Of a stretch of DNA of 64,000 nucleotides, positions 61,845 to 64,000 are shown one piece after another. The notes below the pieces were generated by a model. The model ran no database searches, had not been told where the DNA came from, and saw nothing but the letters and a program-made list of their open reading frames with translations. Numbering within the stretch: position 1 is the stretch's first letter; each line of letters opens with the position of its first letter. The stretch covers positions 1 to 64,000 of the forward strand of contig NZ_JACRSU010000003.1 of NCBI RefSeq assembly GCF_014384785.1, given 5' to 3'. The stretch comes from Congzhengia minquanensis (GTDB lineage: Bacteria > Bacillota > Clostridia > UBA1381 > UBA9506). A program made the position numbers and the translations under genes.

Positions 61845-62695
61845 TTTTTGCCCTCCAAAATTTTTTCCACCGGCCGTTTGTGTTCCCGGTTAAACCGTTC
61901 CAGCTTAAAGAGGGAGGAGTCACGGCTGATTTTATTAATGCCCTCCGAGCAGGAGAGGCTCATTTTAAAGCCCATTTTTTTAATTTCCTCCTCAGACTCG
62001 CCGCAGAGGAAGCCAAAGGGATAGGTAAAACAGTCCGCATTTTTCCCCGTGTTCTGGTAAATCAAATCGCGCATCTTTTTCACATCTTCCGTGAACACCT
62101 TCTGATAGTGTTCCGTTTTCTCCCCGCGCATTTTCGAACAGCCGTTCCTGCCGCCGGAAATTTTGTGCATGTCGTAAGTATGGTTTTGAATTTCCGTGTG
62201 CGTGCTGTTGCTTAACTGATTTACATCGTCCCAGTTTAAATGGGCGTAGGAAACACACCTGTCGTTGATTTTAGAATACTCGTCCGTGTAAGAGCCAACA
62301 ATGGAAACAACGGCTTTCATATCATACTTTTCCAAAAGGGGAACGGCATATTCTAAATAAGAAAGATATCCGTCGTCGAAGGTAATCATAACAGGCTTAT
62401 CGGGAAGCGGCTCGCCGTCTTCGTGGTAGCGAATCAGCGTGTCTGCTGTGATGGCCGTGTAGCCGTTCTTTTTTAAATATTTTAAATCAGCTTCAAATTC
62501 GTCGGGGGAAACAACAAATTTTCCCTGCTTGCTTTTTTCTTTTAAAATGTGGTGATACATAATAATGGGCAGTTCATATTCCGCCCCGCGGGTTTCCTCC
62601 GCCAAGCAGCAGATATATGCCCCGGCGTGGAACACGCCAAATATTAAGGCAATACAAGCTGCAAATACAACAAAACGGAATAAAATTCGTTTCAT
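61841..62695 (-). CDS. Membrane-anchored polysaccharide deacetylase
   Basis: 284 residues from the ATG at 62695 (AAAGGAAG upstream). One N-terminal membrane segment (~8-30), then the NodB fold: LPIIMYHHI, VMITFDDGYLSYLEYAVPLL (catalytic Asp pair) and NHTYDMH (metal His). It probably removes acetyl groups from peptidoglycan or surface polysaccharide outside the membrane. Confidence 0.85.
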   Translation of the reverse strand: MKRILFRFVVFAACIALIFGVFHAGAYICCLAEETRGAEYELPIIMYHHILKEKSKQGKFVVSPDEFEADLKYLKKNGYTAITADTLIRYHEDGEPLPDKPVMITFDDGYLSYLEYAVPLLEKYDMKAVVSIVGSYTDEYSKINDRCVSYAHLNWDDVNQLSNSTHTEIQNHTYDMHKISGGRNGCSKMRGEKTEHYQKVFTEDVKKMRDLIYQNTGKNADCFTYPFGFLCGESEEEIKKMGFKMSLSCSEGINKISRDSSLFKLERFNREHKRPVEKILEGKN

Positions 62696-62790
62696 GTCTG
62701 TCTTCCTTTCTTTTTTGCAAAACAAGTTATGTTTTAAATTATATTCATGCCAGGCTTGTATCAATCATATATTTCACCGAGGTGAGAATT

Positions 62791-63837
62791 TTGTTTGAAA
62801 AATTAAAAAGCGCAAAGCATTTTTATATCTTTTGCGGTTTGGTTACGGCGGTGTCGCTGCTCACTGCCGGATTTGTGATGGCAAACCCGCCGGAAACGAT
62901 TGCAGTAGAGCAAAACCAGGAAGGCAAAGACTTTATAAAATGGGTGGATTTTAACGTGTGTTACACCGCCCTGTCAGACTGCTTAAAATATGATGTGGGC
63001 ACCTACGGCACGGAAAAGCACACAAGCTGGCTGGACCTTTTGGCCTGTCTGGCGTCGAAAAACGGCGGGACGTTTTCCAGCTATAAATCGTCGGACTTAA
63101 AAAAAATTACCGACGAGCTGGAAAAGGGAACCCCGCTTACCGATATAACTGGAAAACTTAAGGCGTTTCCCTATTACCGCGAGGCCTACGAAGGAGTGTT
63201 AGGCGGTTTTGTGGGGGAATTTGAAATTGAAAAGGACGACGGAAACGGCGGTAAGGTCGTGGAGCGAAAATATGGCTTAAAAGCGTTTTCTCCCATTGCA
63301 AAGGGATACAGCTACTCCGATTTTGACGATTTCGGCTCGTCCCGTTCCTATGGTTTTAAACGAAAGCACTTGGGCCACGACATGATGGGCAGCGTGGGAA
63401 CGCCGGTCATTGCAGTGGAATCCGGCTATGTGGAGTGCGTTGGCTGGAACCAATACGGCGGCTGGCGCATTGGAATCAGAAGCTTTGACAAAAAGCGGTA
63501 TTATTACTACGCCCATCTGCGCAAAGACCACCCCTACAACGACATGTATGAGGGAAAAATTGTCACTGCCGGCGAGGTAATCGGCTATCTGGGTATGACG
63601 GGCTACAGCACAAAAGAAAACGTAAACAACATTAACACGCCCCACCTGCATTGGGGAATGCAGCTTATTTTTGACGAATCCCAGAAGGATGCCTTAGCAG
63701 AAATTTGGATAGATATTTACGCTATTACAAAGTTGTTAGACCAAAACAAATCGGCAGTTTACAGGCCAGAGGGCGAAAAAGAATTTTACCGCAAATACCA
63801 GATGTATGAGCCGAATATCGAGGTGTTCGCCGATTGA
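62791..63837 (+). CDS. Membrane-anchored M23-family peptidase
   Basis: 348 residues with a TTG start at 62791, 6 nt after GAGGTGAG. N-terminal membrane segment (FYIFCGLVTAVSLLTAGFVM), a ~150-residue region, then a LytM domain: KHLGHDMMG (His and Asp zinc ligands, ~193) and NTPHLHWGM (HxH, ~285). All zinc ligands are present, so it should be an active peptidoglycan endopeptidase, as in clostridial sporulation and cell-wall enzymes. The stop lies in the next promoter's -35. Confidence 0.85.
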   Translation: MFEKLKSAKHFYIFCGLVTAVSLLTAGFVMANPPETIAVEQNQEGKDFIKWVDFNVCYTALSDCLKYDVGTYGTEKHTSWLDLLACLASKNGGTFSSYKSSDLKKITDELEKGTPLTDITGKLKAFPYYREAYEGVLGGFVGEFEIEKDDGNGGKVVERKYGLKAFSPIAKGYSYSDFDDFGSSRSYGFKRKHLGHDMMGSVGTPVIAVESGYVECVGWNQYGGWRIGIRSFDKKRYYYYAHLRKDHPYNDMYEGKIVTAGEVIGYLGMTGYSTKENVNNINTPHLHWGMQLIFDESQKDALAEIWIDIYAITKLLDQNKSAVYRPEGEKEFYRKYQMYEPNIEVFAD

Positions 63838-63862
63838 CAAACCGGCTTTCGTTTAGTATAAT
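63834..63862 (+). promoter_or_regulatory. Promoter of the partial glycosyltransferase gene
   Basis: TTGACA (63834-63839), 17 nt, TATAAT (63857-63862); the -35 contains the M23 gene's TGA. Confidence 0.85.
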
Positions 63863-63910
63863 AAACACAAATGATAAAGGGCGCACACAGGCGCTAAGGC
63901 GGTTTTAAAG

Positions 63911-64000
63911 TTGAAAGTTCTTCAAATCAACGTTTCAAATAGCGGCAGTACGGGAGCAATCGCAAACAGTATCCACAGGCGGCTGCTGCGGGACGGGGCG
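63911..64000 (+). CDS. Partial glycosyltransferase, N-terminus only
   Basis: Thirty residues from a TTG at 63911, 8 nt after AAGGCGG, run off the window end without a stop. MKVLQINVSNSGSTGAIANS is the typical opening of GT-B family 4-type glycosyltransferases of capsule or exopolysaccharide loci. Identification rests on this start only. Confidence 0.6.
   Translation, partial: MKVLQINVSNSGSTGAIANSIHRRLLRDGA

Overview
The window looks like a chromosomal segment of an anaerobic, low-to-mid GC Gram-positive bacterium of class Clostridia, probably a plant-fibre or gut polysaccharide degrader. Support: a SCIFF precursor/maturase pair, indolepyruvate:ferredoxin oxidoreductase, S-layer-homology (SLH) surface proteins, AAGGAG-type ribosome binding sites, TTGACA/TATAAT promoters with 17-nt spacers, and many glycoside hydrolases each next to an AraC-type regulator. 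A genus cannot be named from the sequence alone.

Layout. 1-567: three tandem ~201-bp units carrying covarying inverted repeats and terminator-like hairpins. 659-8288: a peptide-modification (RiPP-like) locus. A five-gene translationally coupled operon encodes an HprK-like kinase, an S26 peptidase-PqqD fusion, a radical SAM/SPASM enzyme, an ACP-FkbH-like HAD protein and a nucleotidyltransferase. It is divergent from an ArsR-type regulator that is followed by an untracked 36-codon ORF resembling a precursor peptide. A further unknown protein lies beyond. 8332-8406: tRNA-Glu(CUC). 8575-34845: carbohydrate genes (N-acetylneuraminate-lyase-like, sialidase-like, GH39-like, GH2, a GH63/GH37-like enzyme), four secreted surface proteins with F5/8C and SLH domains, a MATE exporter, an MgtC-like protein, and the scfA-scfB pair. 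34890-39673: an operon of iorA-iorB, a methionine gamma-lyase-family PLP enzyme, a methyltransferase and an acetyltransferase. 39824-49168: SDR, AraC regulator, ribulokinase with an unknown partner, a remarkable endonuclease Q-like/UvrD helicase fusion ending in a beta-clamp-binding motif, an apiosidase-like (DUF4038) hydrolase and a flavin reductase.

49212-59051 is a 9.8-kb integrative element in tRNA-Arg(ACG). It is bounded by 49-bp direct repeats (core) with 22-bp arm repeats just inside. It carries a tyrosine integrase with an inserted HTH, a CI-like repressor, an excisionase-like protein, a replisome organizer, a DnaC-like loader, a sigma-70-like factor, a repeat-rich putative origin, HicAB, a Fic protein with a ribbon-helix-helix partner, and small phage-type proteins. 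No capsid, terminase or relaxase gene is visible, so it looks like a phage satellite (PICI-like) or a reduced prophage.

59164-64000: GH127 beta-L-arabinofuranosidase divergent from an AraC regulator, a polysaccharide deacetylase, a membrane-anchored M23 peptidase, and the start of a glycosyltransferase cut by the window edge.

How it fits together: arabinose-, xylose- and galactose-containing plant polysaccharide breakdown seems to be the main theme (GH127, GH39-like, GH2, DUF4038, ribulokinase, beta-helix surface proteins). Most of these hydrolases lack signal peptides and no sugar transporter is in the window, so uptake must be encoded elsewhere. All domain assignments are from motif reading, without database searches.
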